DNA of 64,000 bases from Rhizobium indicum (GCF_005862305.2 NZ_CP054024.1:248001-312000); one strand, 5' to 3'; positions 8,486-17,935 are shown, numbered from the stretch's first letter. Notes: generated by a model from the letters alone, not told the origin. Made by a program: numbers and translations.

Positions 8486-9363
8486 CAACAAGGGCCGTTC
8501 TCACACTGATCTGTTTGATTTCCTTTGCGATGGGCGTTCATGCGGAAGATACTCCTGCTGCCGGCAAACTGGATCCGCGCATGCGCTATCTGGCCTACAA
8601 CCCCGACCAGGTGGTCCGAATGTCAACCGCTGTCGGCGCAACACTAGTTGTCACATTCGGAGCCGGCGAGACGGTAACAGCAGTCGCCGTGTCGAATAGC
8701 AAGGATCTGGCAGCCCATCCGCGAGGCAACTATCTCTTTTTCAAGGCCAGTCAAGCCCTCTCCCCACAGCCAGTTATTGTGTTGACTGCGAGCGAGGCAG
8801 GTACGCGACGATATGTCTTCAACATTTCCACCAGGGTCATGTCTCGACTTGATAAAGAGCAACCTGACCTATACTACAGTGTACAATTCGTCTATCCGAA
8901 CGACGACGCTGCTGCTCGGCGGAAGGAAATAGAAAAGCAATCGATATTCGATGGGATGCGGGCGAAAGCGCGGTCTCAACAGAGAGCTCAGGACTTGTTG
9001 GATCAGCCGGCCGCAGCCGCCAATCCTGATGCCAACAATTTCCACTACGTCGCACAGGGCGATCACTCGCTAACACCATTGGAAGTCTTCGATAACGGAG
9101 TCACCACTGTATTCCGCTTTCCAGGCAATGTACGCATTCCCTCCATCTACATGATCAATCCGGACGGTAAGGAAGCTGCTGCCAATATTTCGATTAAAGG
9201 AGACTATATCGAGGTTTCCGCAGTTGCGCGTGAATGGCGGCTGAGGGATGGCCATACAGTATTAGGAATTTTCAATAGCGCATACGATCCCATTGGAAGA
9301 AATCCGGGCACCGGTACGGTAAGAGCCGATGTATGGCGCGTTGTGAAAGGGACGAGCCGATGA
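8482..9363 (+). CDS. virB9: VirB9 outer-membrane core protein, lacking the disulfide Cys
   Basis: A 293-residue periplasmic/outer-membrane core protein with a signal peptide (to about residue 21). The N-terminal VirB9 domain has [18 protein letters not shown], and a C-terminal beta domain contains [16 protein letters not shown]. The only Cys is residue 11 in the signal peptide. At residue 262, where Ti VirB9 has the Cys that pairs with VirB7 Cys24, there is Gly (TVLGIFN). The covalent VirB7-VirB9 link therefore cannot form here. Starts in an ATGA overlap with virB8. Confidence 0.93.
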   Translation: MTTRAVLTLICLISFAMGVHAEDTPAAGKLDPRMRYLAYNPDQVVRMSTAVGATLVVTFGAGETVTAVAVSNSKDLAAHPRGNYLFFKASQALSPQPVIVLTASEAGTRRYVFNISTRVMSRLDKEQPDLYYSVQFVYPNDDAAARRKEIEKQSIFDGMRAKARSQQRAQDLLDQPAAAANPDANNFHYVAQGDHSLTPLEVFDNGVTTVFRFPGNVRIPSIYMINPDGKEAAANISIKGDYIEVSAVAREWRLRDGHTVLGIFNSAYDPIGRNPGTGTVRADVWRVVKGTSR

Positions 9364-10466
9364 ATGACGCGAACTCAGAATCGGGGCACGATGTAGATGC
9401 GTCGGGCTCCCTGGTTACCGAGCCAACTCGTCGAAGTCTTTCGGGATCAAAGAAGTTATTGATTGCAAGCCTAATTCTGGCTTCATCTCTATCTCTCATC
9501 TGGACCGTCGGATTCGCAAAGAAAAGAGGCGCCCCCCCTCCGCCGCCTCAAACACCGTTGGTCGCCAACGCGGAGCCTTTTCGCCCGGCACCGATTGAGG
9601 TTGCTCCCGATCCTCCAACACCCAAACAGGCTGTTCAGCCGTCAGCCTCCGCGCCAGAACGGAACTCTCCAGAGCTGGATGATGCGCAGGTCGCGCAATC
9701 GGCAATATTCGCTTATGATAGCGGTGATCAATCGGCTGACATTAGTCACCCCCGCGAGGAGGAACAGAACGAGACCTCGTTGCAGGCGGGCGAAGCTCCA
9801 GTCGAGAACGATCTGTCAACTCGCATGAAACCCGGTGTGCAGGAGCCAACCAGAGCCAAACTCCTGCCGCACCCTGACTTCATGATTACCCAAGGAACCA
9901 TTATTCCCTGCGTTTTACAAACAGCGATCGATACGAACTTGCCGGGCTTCGTAAAGTGCGTCTTACCCCGAGACATTCGTGGGGCGACGAATAATATTGT
10001 GCTTCTAGATCGCGGAACAACCGTTATTGGTGAAATTCAGCAGGGTTTACGGCAGGGGGATGCGCGAGTCTTTGTAATCTGGAACCGCGCTGAAACACCG
10101 ACTCATGCCGTGGTTTCGCTCGCGTCGCCGGGCGCTGATGAACTCGGCCGCTCCGGCATGCCCGGTACCGTGGACAATCACTTCTGGCAACGATTTGGAG
10201 GCGGAATGCTCTTGAGCGTCGTCCAGGGTACGTTACAAGCCGCCAGTCAATACGGTGAAAGTTCAGGCGGGCTCAGCGTCAACAATTTTCAAGGCAATGG
10301 TGGACAAACGGTCGATACTGCGCTTGAGGCAACGGTCAACATTCCGCCAACCCTAAAGAAAAACCAGGGTGATGCCGTGTCCATTTTTGTCGCTCGTGAT
10401 CTTGATTTCTCAGAAATATACGAGCTTAAGGCGACCAACGCGCCAAAGAGAGCGAGAAGTCGATAA
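9360..10466 (+). CDS. virB10: VirB10 energy-sensing core protein
   Basis: A 368-residue protein spanning both membranes. It has an N-terminal cytoplasmic tail, one membrane helix ([20 protein letters not shown]), a proline-rich periplasmic spacer from about residue 58, and a C-terminal TrbI/VirB10 beta-barrel domain ([40 protein letters not shown]). The start at 9360 overlaps the virB9 stop and is preferred to one 27 bases upstream. VirB10 transmits ATP-dependent changes from the inner membrane to the outer pore. Confidence 0.93.
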   Translation: MNDANSESGHDVDASGSLVTEPTRRSLSGSKKLLIASLILASSLSLIWTVGFAKKRGAPPPPPQTPLVANAEPFRPAPIEVAPDPPTPKQAVQPSASAPERNSPELDDAQVAQSAIFAYDSGDQSADISHPREEEQNETSLQAGEAPVENDLSTRMKPGVQEPTRAKLLPHPDFMITQGTIIPCVLQTAIDTNLPGFVKCVLPRDIRGATNNIVLLDRGTTVIGEIQQGLRQGDARVFVIWNRAETPTHAVVSLASPGADELGRSGMPGTVDNHFWQRFGGGMLLSVVQGTLQAASQYGESSGGLSVNNFQGNGGQTVDTALEATVNIPPTLKKNQGDAVSIFVARDLDFSEIYELKATNAPKRARSR

Positions 10467-10511
10467 ACAATGGCCCAAGCACCTCAACGACAATGAAGAT
10501 TGGAGACTTTG

Positions 10512-11552
10512 ATGCAAGCGGTGGCACATCCCCAATTGTATTTCCTCCTCAAACCGGTTTTGAAATGGCTTGAGGACCCAAGGACCGAAGAGGTCGCGAT
10601 TAACAAGCCCGGGGAGGCATTCGTTCGCCAGGCCGGTGCGTTCAAGAAACATCCTTCATCTCTCACATGCGACGATCTTGAAGATATCGCGATCTTGGCC
10701 GGAGCGTTGCGAAAGCAAGATGTAGGACCACGAAGCCCTCTCTGCGCCACCGAGTTGCCAGGCGGAGAGCGGCTGCAGATCTGTTTACCGCCCGCAGTGC
10801 CGTCAGGTACTGTTAGTCTGACAATTCGGCGCCCCTCGACTCATGTTGCCGAACTCAAGGAAGTGTCATCCCGCTATCAAGCATCACGCTGGAATAAATG
10901 GCAGTTGCGCAACGAGCGCCGTGCTCATGAAGATGAGGAGATTCTAAAGCTCTACGCTTGCGGTGATTTGGAAAAATTCCTTCAAGCCTGCGTGACCGGG
11001 CGACTGACAATGCTGCTTTGCGGACACACAGGAAGTGGGAAAACCACGATGAGCAAGACTTTGATAAACGCTATTCCACCGCAAGAAAGGCTAATCACTA
11101 TTGAAGACACACTCGAACTCGTAATCCCGCACGAGAATCATGTCAGGCTACTCTATTCGAAAGATGGAGCAGGTTTAGGTGCGGTAACTGCAGAGCAGCT
11201 CTTACAGGCTAGTTTACGCATGAGGCCGGACCGAATATTGCTGGGCGAGATGCGCGACGACGCGGCTTGGGCGTATCTGAGCGAGGTCGTTTCTGGCCAT
11301 CCGGGATCGATTTCCACTATCCACGGAGCAAATCCTGTCCAAGCCTTCAAGAAGCTCTTTTCGCTCGTCAAGAGCAGCCCGCAAGGATCTTCCATGGAAG
11401 ACCGTACGCTAATAGATATGCTCTCCTCAGCAATCGACGTCATAGTGCCATTCCGGACAAGCGGTGACGTGTATGAAGTGGGCGAAATATGGCTAGGGGC
11501 CGATGCCCGCAGACGCGGTGAGACAGTGGCTGATCTTCTAAACCAGCATTAA
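10512..11552 (+). CDS. virB11: VirB11 hexameric traffic ATPase
   Basis: A 346-residue GspE/PilT-type ATPase. The ATG at 10512 has GGAG six bases upstream; a TTG at 10500 is the alternative. Walker A is CGHTGSGKTT (Ti VirB11 has Pro where His stands here). An Asp box (ITIEDTLELVI), Walker B (RILLGEMRDD) and His box (GSISTIHGAN) follow. Identity to Ti VirB11 is very high over the whole length. Last gene of the operon; no terminator hairpin is seen before the IS481 element. Confidence 0.95.
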   Translation: MQAVAHPQLYFLLKPVLKWLEDPRTEEVAINKPGEAFVRQAGAFKKHPSSLTCDDLEDIAILAGALRKQDVGPRSPLCATELPGGERLQICLPPAVPSGTVSLTIRRPSTHVAELKEVSSRYQASRWNKWQLRNERRAHEDEEILKLYACGDLEKFLQACVTGRLTMLLCGHTGSGKTTMSKTLINAIPPQERLITIEDTLELVIPHENHVRLLYSKDGAGLGAVTAEQLLQASLRMRPDRILLGEMRDDAAWAYLSEVVSGHPGSISTIHGANPVQAFKKLFSLVKSSPQGSSMEDRTLIDMLSSAIDVIVPFRTSGDVYEVGEIWLGADARRRGETVADLLNQH

Positions 11553-11645
11553 CCTCGCAACCAGAGTGTCGTATCCGAGATGTGAGAACTTTAGTTTTCC
11601 CTATAGGTCCAAACCTCATCACGGGGCTGAAGAGGCCGACACGCT

Positions 11646-12642
11646 CTAGGTGTTTAGTCCCGGCATTTGATGGATAGGGTTGATGATGAATCGATCCGGC
11701 TCGGAAGTCCACCTTTTGCAGATGAACTCGTAGGGGTGAGTCCCTTTAGTGTCTTGAGCCTGCGTCCAAAATTGTAGGCGTCGATGAAGTCGGCGAGATG
11801 CTTTTTCAGTTGTGCGTGATCGTCGTAGTGGAAGCGCTTGACAGTAGCTTCCTTGATCGTCCGGTTCATCCGCTCGACCTGCCCATTGGTCCATTGGTGC
11901 TTAACCTTTGTCAGGCGATGCTCGATCTCGTATTCCTCACAGACTCGGTCGAAGATGTGCTGGAAAGCATTTTGGTCACAGGCCCGGTTGGTGAACTGGA
12001 TGCCATTATCGGTCAGGATAGTATGGATGGTGTAGGGCACCGCCGCGATCAGGTTGCGCAGGAACTGGGCGGCATTCATCTTGCCAGCTTTGGCATAGAG
12101 CTCAGCGAAGGCGAACTTGGAAGTGCGATCAATCGCCACGAAGAGATAGAGCTTGCCCTCAGCCGTCTGCACCTCGGCAATATCGACGTGGAAGTAGCCG
12201 ATCGGGTAGCTTTTGAACTTCTTCTTCGGTTCTTTGTCGCCTTTCACTTCCGGCAGGCGTGAAATGCCGTGGCGCTGCAGACACCTGTGCAGGGACGAAC
12301 GTGTCAGACGCGCGATCGTCGGTTGAAGGGCATAGAGGCAGTCATCAAGAGGCAGCAATGTATGCCTTCGAAAGGCGACGATGACGGCTTCTTCTTCAAG
12401 GGAGAGGATTGTCGAATGCGGGTCCTTCGGGCCTGTCGGAAGATCGGCCAATGACGTCCGTCTCTTCCATTTGGCTATCGTCTTCTGATTGACCCCATAC
12501 CGCTTTGAAAGCGCTCTCAGGCTCTCTTCACTATTTTGTATTGCTCGACGGATTGTCTCTGTCGTTGTGGCGCTCCCGTGTAGAACCTGGCCCATAGTGC
12601 CTCCCTCCACTAAGGAAACAAATGCCGGGACTAAACACCTAG
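11646..12642. mobile_element. IS481-family element with CTAG target duplication
   Basis: The element spans 11650-12638 (989 bp). Its ends are perfect inverted copies of GTGTTTAGTCCCGGCATTTG. CTAG flanks both sides (11646-11649 and 12639-12642), a direct duplication consistent with the CTAG preference known for IS481. The transposase is intact and its stop codon lies inside the left repeat. It separates virB11 from virG, which are adjacent in Ti plasmids. Confidence 0.93.
11654..12595 (-). CDS. IS481-family DDE transposase
   Basis: A 313-residue protein. The ATG at 12595 follows GGAGG; a GTG at 12610 is the alternative. An N-terminal helix-turn-helix (LRALSKRYGVNQKTIAKWKR) is followed by the rve integrase core: first Asp in GYFHVDIAEV, second Asp in TILTDNGIQF, Glu in WTNGQVERMNRTIKEATVKR. 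All three catalytic residues are present and the frame is intact, so the element may still be active. Confidence 0.92.
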   Translation of the reverse strand: MGQVLHGSATTTETIRRAIQNSEESLRALSKRYGVNQKTIAKWKRRTSLADLPTGPKDPHSTILSLEEEAVIVAFRRHTLLPLDDCLYALQPTIARLTRSSLHRCLQRHGISRLPEVKGDKEPKKKFKSYPIGYFHVDIAEVQTAEGKLYLFVAIDRTSKFAFAELYAKAGKMNAAQFLRNLIAAVPYTIHTILTDNGIQFTNRACDQNAFQHIFDRVCEEYEIEHRLTKVKHQWTNGQVERMNRTIKEATVKRFHYDDHAQLKKHLADFIDAYNFGRRLKTLKGLTPTSSSAKGGLPSRIDSSSTLSIKCRD

Positions 12643-13134
12643 ACCATTTTAAGGCTCCTCACTCAAGTATCCATGTTCTCGATGAACGCCATCCAAATTA
12701 TCAATTTTACAAATATATGTTATCCATTAGAAGGGCCGAAGTCGGCAAACTGATGCCGCTAGGAATCAAGGAGGTAGGATGCTTCAGAGCTGGTTGATAT
12801 CGCCTGTAACCCCATTATCTCCACACGGATGTTATCATTCGCTCGTTCAACCAGTGCTCGAGCTTTTATGAATGAACAAAGCAAGATGGTTTTGATTGGA
12901 AAAGCACTGGAAGACCAACTCATAACCAAGTCGCCAAGGCGTTCATCCCGAATTAAGTAGACGGGCCCTGGGCACGTGTCTGCGATGGATCGCCAGTAAG
13001 GGTCTTTCTCTCGATTGCGAACTTTCGGGTCACCTCATCAGCGTGCCGGGAGTTACCTAACTGCACTGAGGGACTGAATACCAGACGGTGGTCCGGTACC
13101 CACCTTAAGTTTGATATAATTGAAAGGTACGCTG
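12643..13134. other. Non-coding region between IS481 and virG
   Basis: About 490 bp without a supported gene, A+T-richer than the right half of the window. It should contain the virG promoter(s). One vir-box-like site lies at its end (13115-13126). Nothing else in it could be assigned. Confidence 0.5.
13115..13126 (+). promoter_or_regulatory. Vir-box-like site at the virG start
   Basis: TATAATTGAAAG matches TNCAATTGAAAY at 10 of 12 positions, including the AATTGAAA core. It covers the upstream TTG start candidate at 13120. This favours the TTG at 13135 as the true start and would fit VirG autoregulation, which is known in Ti plasmids. Confidence 0.4.
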
Positions 13135-13911
13135 TTGAAGCACGTTCTTGTCTTTGATGACGACGCCGCTATGCGGCATCTTATTGTTGAATATCTGACT
13201 TCACACGCCTTCAGGCCAACCGCAGTCAGCGATAGTAGGCAGCTGAATCGCGTGCTCGCGTGTGAGCCGGTTGATCTTGTGGTTCTTGAGCTTAATCTGG
13301 GTCGTGAAGACGGATTGGAGATCATACGCAACCTGACAACAAAATGGGGAATTCCCATCATCGTGATTAGCGGTGATCGCCTTGAGGAAGCAGAAAAGGT
13401 TGTTGCACTGGAGCTCGGGGCAACTGACTTTGTTTCAAAGCCGTTTGGAATGCGTGAATTCCTAGCCCGCATTCGCGCGGCAATGCGTCGCCGGACTTTC
13501 AGTCCAGGGGCAAAAGATCGACGTTCCTTTAATTTTTTGGGATGGACATTGAACCTCAGACAGCGTCGGCTAATGTCAAAAAAAAGCGGCGAGGTCAAAC
13601 TTACCCCGGGGGAATTCAATCTTTTGGTCGCTTTTCTGGAACAGCCGCGTGACGTGTTAACGAGAGAACAGATTCTGCGTGCGAGCCGAGTCCGTGGAGA
13701 AGAGGTGTATGACCGAAGCGTCGATGTCCTCATTTTGCGCCTGCGTCGAAAGCTTGAAGCAGATCCCGCGAACCCTCGTCTAATCAAAACAGCCCGGGGG
13801 GCAGGCTATGTGTTCGACGCTGATGTGGACATTCATTACGGTGACAATGGCTCTCTTAACCGTGGTCTTTACGAGGACAGGCGTCGTGTCTCGCAGAACC
13901 CATTCGTTTAA
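13135..13911 (+). CDS. virG: VirG response regulator with Glu52 and Val77
   Basis: A 258-residue OmpR-type regulator of the vir regulon. The start is TTG at 13135 (MKHVLVFDDD); TTG at 13120 is an alternative. The receiver domain has the acidic pair (FDDD) and the Lys in SKPFG. The phospho-acceptor Asp52 of Ti VirG (VVVVDLNLGRE) is Glu here (LVVLELNLGRE, codon GAG), and residue 77 is Val (IPIIVISG) where Ti has Ile. The C-terminal winged helix (VKLTPGEFNLLVAF, DVLILRLRRKLEADPANPRL) is intact. It ends convergent with virD4. No virA is in the window. Confidence 0.95.
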   Translation: MKHVLVFDDDAAMRHLIVEYLTSHAFRPTAVSDSRQLNRVLACEPVDLVVLELNLGREDGLEIIRNLTTKWGIPIIVISGDRLEEAEKVVALELGATDFVSKPFGMREFLARIRAAMRRRTFSPGAKDRRSFNFLGWTLNLRQRRLMSKKSGEVKLTPGEFNLLVAFLEQPRDVLTREQILRASRVRGEEVYDRSVDVLILRLRRKLEADPANPRLIKTARGAGYVFDADVDIHYGDNGSLNRGLYEDRRRVSQNPFV

Positions 13912-13926
13912 AAGTGGCGATTAGAA

Positions 13927-15621
13927 TTAAGCCCGCGCGACTGTGTCTTCTTCTACGTCCGCCCAAGGCGCAGGCTCCGGAAGTGGACCCGTCTGGCTCT
14001 CGAAGATGCGCTTCAGTGCGCGATCGGAGTAATACCGGACTTTTCTCAGCCTCAATGGCGGGTGACCCTTTATGAGAACGATCTGGTCGTCGTCATCTAG
14101 CAGCCGCACCTGCTCAGGCCGTAATAGAGGAGCACCTTGGCTCGAATTTTGAATATTACGATCGAACATCCTCCCTTGGCTATAGGAGGTGGAGCGCGCT
14201 ACAAACGTATATTCACCAATCGCTTTCGAAATATAAACAGGTGTCTCGTCATCAGCAGTTGCCATGAAGACTTGCACGCCCGTATTGCTAAGGAAGTTTT
14301 GCTTGCCGGCCTCGTCGTACGTTCCCGACAACGCTGAGAGGCTCTGGATTATGAACATAAAATGGCCCTTGTAGCCAGCTATTGTCGTGATTGCTGTCTC
14401 AATTGTGTCGAGTTTTCCGAGGTGCTTGAATTCATCGAGAAGGAATAGCACCTCGTGCTTCTCGTTCTTGTCTGGCAATGATCGTTGCAAAACAGAAACG
14501 ATCTGCTGGAAGAGGAGGCGCATAAGTGGTGCGACAACCTCTAGATCGTTCGGGCTAACACAAAGATAAAGACAAGTCCTCCGACGGCGGAGATCATAAA
14601 TTGAGAAGTCAGAACGGCTCGTCGCCGCTTTAACCAAGGGGTCCGCCCACAAGTTGAGGCCGCCGTCACCCATAACAGAGGTGTAGGAGGTGAGGATTTT
14701 TGTATCGTTGCCTGCCATATCATTGAAAATCCGCTGAGCTTCTTTGTTCCTAGTCTCCTCCGCGAGGCGCCCGAGGAGCTGATATTTCTCCCCCGGTTGA
14801 GCAAAGAGATCGTACACAGCGCCAATGGTTGGCGTACCACGCTCGATACAAGCAAGAATGCCAGCGACAAATAGATCCCGTGCGCCGTTGATAAATCCTT
14901 CCGCGCCCTCTCCTTTGGCTGTGATAAGATTTGCGGCCAAGCGACGCGCTTCGGTGAACTGCCGCTCTGAAGGTAACGCCGTGATATCTAATAAAGGATT
15001 GTAACAGCTCGTCCGCCGTTCTGGGTCTAGCGGGGCAAATTTGAACACATCGTCCCCACAAGTTTTGCGCGCCCTGGACGTGAGCTCGAACAACTCGCCC
15101 TTGACATCTAGGGCTATAATTGAGCCTTTGAACGTTAGCAGTGTTGGAATGACAACGCCCACGCCTTTTCCCGCTCGAGTAGGGGCAACAATAAGGCTGT
15201 GAGGCTGCGCGCCGTTGGTCAGATAATAGTCAGACCAGAATGGGCCGCCAGTCTTTCCGAACACTGGGCCACTGAGGCAGTTGTACCGCTGGAAATAACC
15301 GGCCCGTCGCATCTCACCCACCTGAGCCCAACGCGCCGTCCCGTGGTGGTCGTGCTTGCGTTGGCACAAGACCTGCTGCGCTAGCAAGACGATTCCCGAC
15401 GTTGAAATGATGACGGCCAAACCCTGATAAAACAATAGGGTTGTGTATCCAAGAAAGAACGGCGACTTGTACCAAAAAGCGAACACATCGAAAGTCATCA
15501 AAGCATGACCGCTAAACCCGTAACCAAATGTTGAGTACACACTTGCAGCACAAAAACCTACGGCCAGTGAACACACCGTACTCAGTGCTATATTCAAGAG
15601 CTTTGTTTTGTTTGGTATCAT
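13927..15621 (-). CDS. virD4: VirD4 type IV coupling protein
   Basis: A 564-residue inner-membrane ATPase that brings substrates to the VirB channel. The start at 15621 (MIPNKTKLLNIALSTVCSLA) fits the Ti VirD4 N terminus. Two membrane segments come first, then Walker A (APTRAGKGVGVV) and Walker B (VLFLLDEFKHLG). The match to Ti VirD4 is high throughout the core. The C terminus ends about 100 residues earlier than Ti VirD4 (about 668). It is alone on the minus strand, convergent with virG; virC, virD1-D3 and virE are not next to it. Confidence 0.94.
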   Translation of the reverse strand: MIPNKTKLLNIALSTVCSLAVGFCAASVYSTFGYGFSGHALMTFDVFAFWYKSPFFLGYTTLLFYQGLAVIISTSGIVLLAQQVLCQRKHDHHGTARWAQVGEMRRAGYFQRYNCLSGPVFGKTGGPFWSDYYLTNGAQPHSLIVAPTRAGKGVGVVIPTLLTFKGSIIALDVKGELFELTSRARKTCGDDVFKFAPLDPERRTSCYNPLLDITALPSERQFTEARRLAANLITAKGEGAEGFINGARDLFVAGILACIERGTPTIGAVYDLFAQPGEKYQLLGRLAEETRNKEAQRIFNDMAGNDTKILTSYTSVMGDGGLNLWADPLVKAATSRSDFSIYDLRRRRTCLYLCVSPNDLEVVAPLMRLLFQQIVSVLQRSLPDKNEKHEVLFLLDEFKHLGKLDTIETAITTIAGYKGHFMFIIQSLSALSGTYDEAGKQNFLSNTGVQVFMATADDETPVYISKAIGEYTFVARSTSYSQGRMFDRNIQNSSQGAPLLRPEQVRLLDDDDQIVLIKGHPPLRLRKVRYYSDRALKRIFESQTGPLPEPAPWADVEEDTVARA

Positions 15622-16201
15622 CGGTCCACCAATAGATTTCTTCGATGCTAAAATGGCACGCAACAAGATGAATCGAACGCACATCAGGCGATTTGCCAGC
15701 GGATCGCGGCGGCACCTAAAAAGAAGGAAATCGTCGGGTGCGCCGCTTCATCGAGGATGGATTAGAGGTCCGGCCATTGAAGAACGGACTAACAAAAAAT
15801 GAACTGAAGCCTTCAAACTGGACCAGTTGTTAGAGTTTTCCGGTGGATTTTCCTGGCTGGAAAGGAACGGAAGACGATGAAGGCATCGCAGTTTCGCACG
15901 CGCAGTGGCGTTCAGTTTGAGGCAGGGCGATGAAGGCGTCTCGATCACACATCATTCGAAGTGAAACAAGGTTCTATCGAAACGAATGACTCTTCCAAAC
16001 GACGAACCAATAGCGGAATTCCACCACAAAATCACAAGTTCAAGCCGCTATCTGCACCCTTTTTGCTTTTATTCCTTAGCTTTATCAAGCATACTTTCGA
16101 CGTGATGCCCTCCGCTTCACGCTGCGACCTATGTCGCTGCATTGTATCATCGAGCACGACGGTCCGGCGGTAAAAAGCGTCAATATTCCATTTTAGAGAC
16201 C
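15622..16201. other. Gap holding the left end of an IS3-family element
   Basis: A 580-bp region between virD4 and the virF-like gene. From 15800 it contains an IS3-type left inverted repeat and the first codons of orfA (from about 15877). From about 15945 to 16201 no feature is recognised. The first 180 bp upstream of virD4 should hold its promoter, but no clear vir box was seen. Confidence 0.5.
15877..15950 (+). pseudogene. IS3 orfA, 5' fragment
   Basis: MKASQF is followed by residues that, allowing frameshifts, read like the common rhizobial OrfA start (..FILKQGDEGVS..). The direct frame stops after about 18 codons. Everything after the block encoding GDEGV is missing, and the sequence turns into the segment containing the virF-like gene. 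Confidence 0.55.
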
Positions 16202-17098
16202 TCAACGGCCCGTGCGATCTCTGCTTCCCGCTGCATCTCTGCTTCTGGAGGAAGGCCTCAGGTCGTCTCGGGCGTGATTGTAAGCGTGGCTTATGGACTG
16301 CGCAATTTTACCAGCTCGCTGCAGCTGTTCAGTTGACGTTTGCGGGCCCACCGTATCACGGACTGACTTCTCAATACTTCTTATGTGTTCATCCAAATTC
16401 GCACTCCGTTCCTCTGCTACATGCCTCGGCGATTGAATGTGCTGCAATGAGGCACTGATGGCGGGAAGTGAGTGGGCCTGGGCCCTTTGATTTGCGTCTA
16501 AGTCGTGATAAGCGACAAAAATAGCATTGTGTGCATTCGCTTTGCTCTCGTAATGCAGATGAGGATCAGCAGCCAATTCGCGGGCCAGCTCAAAGATACG
16601 AGATTTATTGTTGTCATTAAACTTACTGAAGTTATGCGATACCAACAAAACTCCAGTAGCTTGATCCGTTGGCTCCATGTTGCTAATGCGATTAACAAGA
16701 GCAGTTTGCTTGGCTGGGTCTATATAATGGGCTACATTGCCGGCCGCTTGGACTTTTAACAAAGCTACAGCATCCGAGTCGAACCCCAGTCCGTCCGTCA
16801 ATTTGTCGGCCAACTCGATAGCCGATCGTCCGAGCTGTTTGTTCCGCCTTTCAAATGTCGTGAGGGGAGATTCTTTCCCCCGTTCGGCTTCCCGAACAGC
16901 ACTTAGCGTTTCCTTCGCGAGCAATTTGAAGTTTCGAAGATTGAGTGCTGTATCGCGCGGATTCGAGGTTACTAACTGTTCTGCAACATTGGACATTGGT
17001 CCCTGTGGAAGATCAAGGAGGTCGCGGCGTTCCTCGGCCCCCCCTAGGCGGCCGGTTGAACTTGCATTTGCGCGTGTCCGTTTGTTATCGCGATCCAT
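16202..17098 (-). CDS. VirF-like T4SS effector
   Basis: A 298-residue protein. Residues about 28-58 (LLDLPQGPMSNVAEQL, then TSNPRDTALNLRNF) align with the F-box region of Agrobacterium VirF (LLNLPDHVLTEVAKRL), keeping the Leu-Pro core. VirF is sent into plant cells by VirB/D4 and acts in SCF-type ubiquitin ligases. The C-terminal tail (RPSSRSRDAAGSRDRTGR) has spaced arginines close to the R-x7-R-x-R-x-R export signal of VirF and VirE2. TTAGGAG precedes the ATG. It lies between two halves of an IS, next to virD4. The middle part has no recognised domain. Confidence 0.72.
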   Translation of the reverse strand: MDRDNKRTRANASSTGRLGGAEERRDLLDLPQGPMSNVAEQLVTSNPRDTALNLRNFKLLAKETLSAVREAERGKESPLTTFERRNKQLGRSAIELADKLTDGLGFDSDAVALLKVQAAGNVAHYIDPAKQTALVNRISNMEPTDQATGVLLVSHNFSKFNDNNKSRIFELARELAADPHLHYESKANAHNAIFVAYHDLDANQRAQAHSLPAISASLQHIQSPRHVAEERSANLDEHIRSIEKSVRDTVGPQTSTEQLQRAGKIAQSISHAYNHARDDLRPSSRSRDAAGSRDRTGR

Positions 17099-17264
17099 TG
17101 CTCGGCTCCTAAGTCGTTTCTCTAGCCTATGAGGTTAGCAGGAATGCGTGATCGGCCAAACCGATATGGTGTTACGGTTGTAGTATCGCAGAGGCTTCTC
17201 CCAGCCCTGCGGGTCGTGGAAAGACCCCATCCAAGCCAAAGAATAAGATGAAGTTGGCCTCGCT

Positions 17265-17912
17265 CTAAGGCCTGCTCGCAAGCGGGAGGTGGTGAAGGGC
17301 ATGTGCCGCGATTGGGCGATCTCGATCCGGCGTGCCTGTGGGGCGCTGAACTTCGTTCGTTCAAGCTACCACTACACCTCTCGCCGTGCCGATCAGGCCG
17401 GCCTGGAATGTCGTATTCGCGAGATCTGCGAAACCCGAGTGCGCTACGGCTATCGTCGGGTGCATGTGCACTTAGAGCGTGAGGGTTGGGACACCAACAT
17501 CAAGCGAACCTATAAGATTTACAGGGACTTGGGCCTTCAACTACGGAACAAAACGCCAAAGCGCCGGGTCAAAGCCAAACTGCGGGAGGATCGGCAAATG
17601 GCGGTTGGACCGAATGATGTCTGGGCCATGGACTTCGTTCACGACCAGCTGGCGACCGGAAAGAAGTTGCGGGTTCTGACGGTGAAGACGATCCGTGTCG
17701 ATCAGGGCACGGAATTCGTGTCACGCGATCTCGATCTTTGGGCCTATGCCAAGGGTGTGACCTTGGACTTCTCACATCCGGGAAAGCCGACGGACAATGC
17801 CTTAATCGAAGCATTCAACGGCCGCTTCCGAGCCGAATGTCTGACCCAGCATTGGTTCCTGACCCTTGCGGATGCCCGCGAAAAGATGGAGGATTGGCGC
17901 AGAGACTACAAT
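17265..17912 (+). pseudogene. IS3-family orfB transposase, internal deletion and split
   Basis: Reads LRPARKREVVKGMCRDWAIS, then the HTH_21 and rve regions: RYGYRRVHVHLEREGWD, the first Asp in VWAMDFVHD, the second in RVDQGTEF, the Glu in DNALIEAFNGRFR. About 40 residues between RVLTV and KTIRVDQG are missing compared with relatives. The frame is broken at TACAAT (17907-17912) by the recombinase element; the last 28 codons are at 20529-20618. Inactive. Confidence 0.85.
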
Positions 17913-17935
17913 CCTGTTTCATAACGCCCATCTTT

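Noticed and set aside
13120..13134. Longer VirG N terminus starting at TTG 13120
   Set aside because: It overlaps a vir-box-like site, and the conserved Ti numbering begins at the second TTG; kept only as an alternative.
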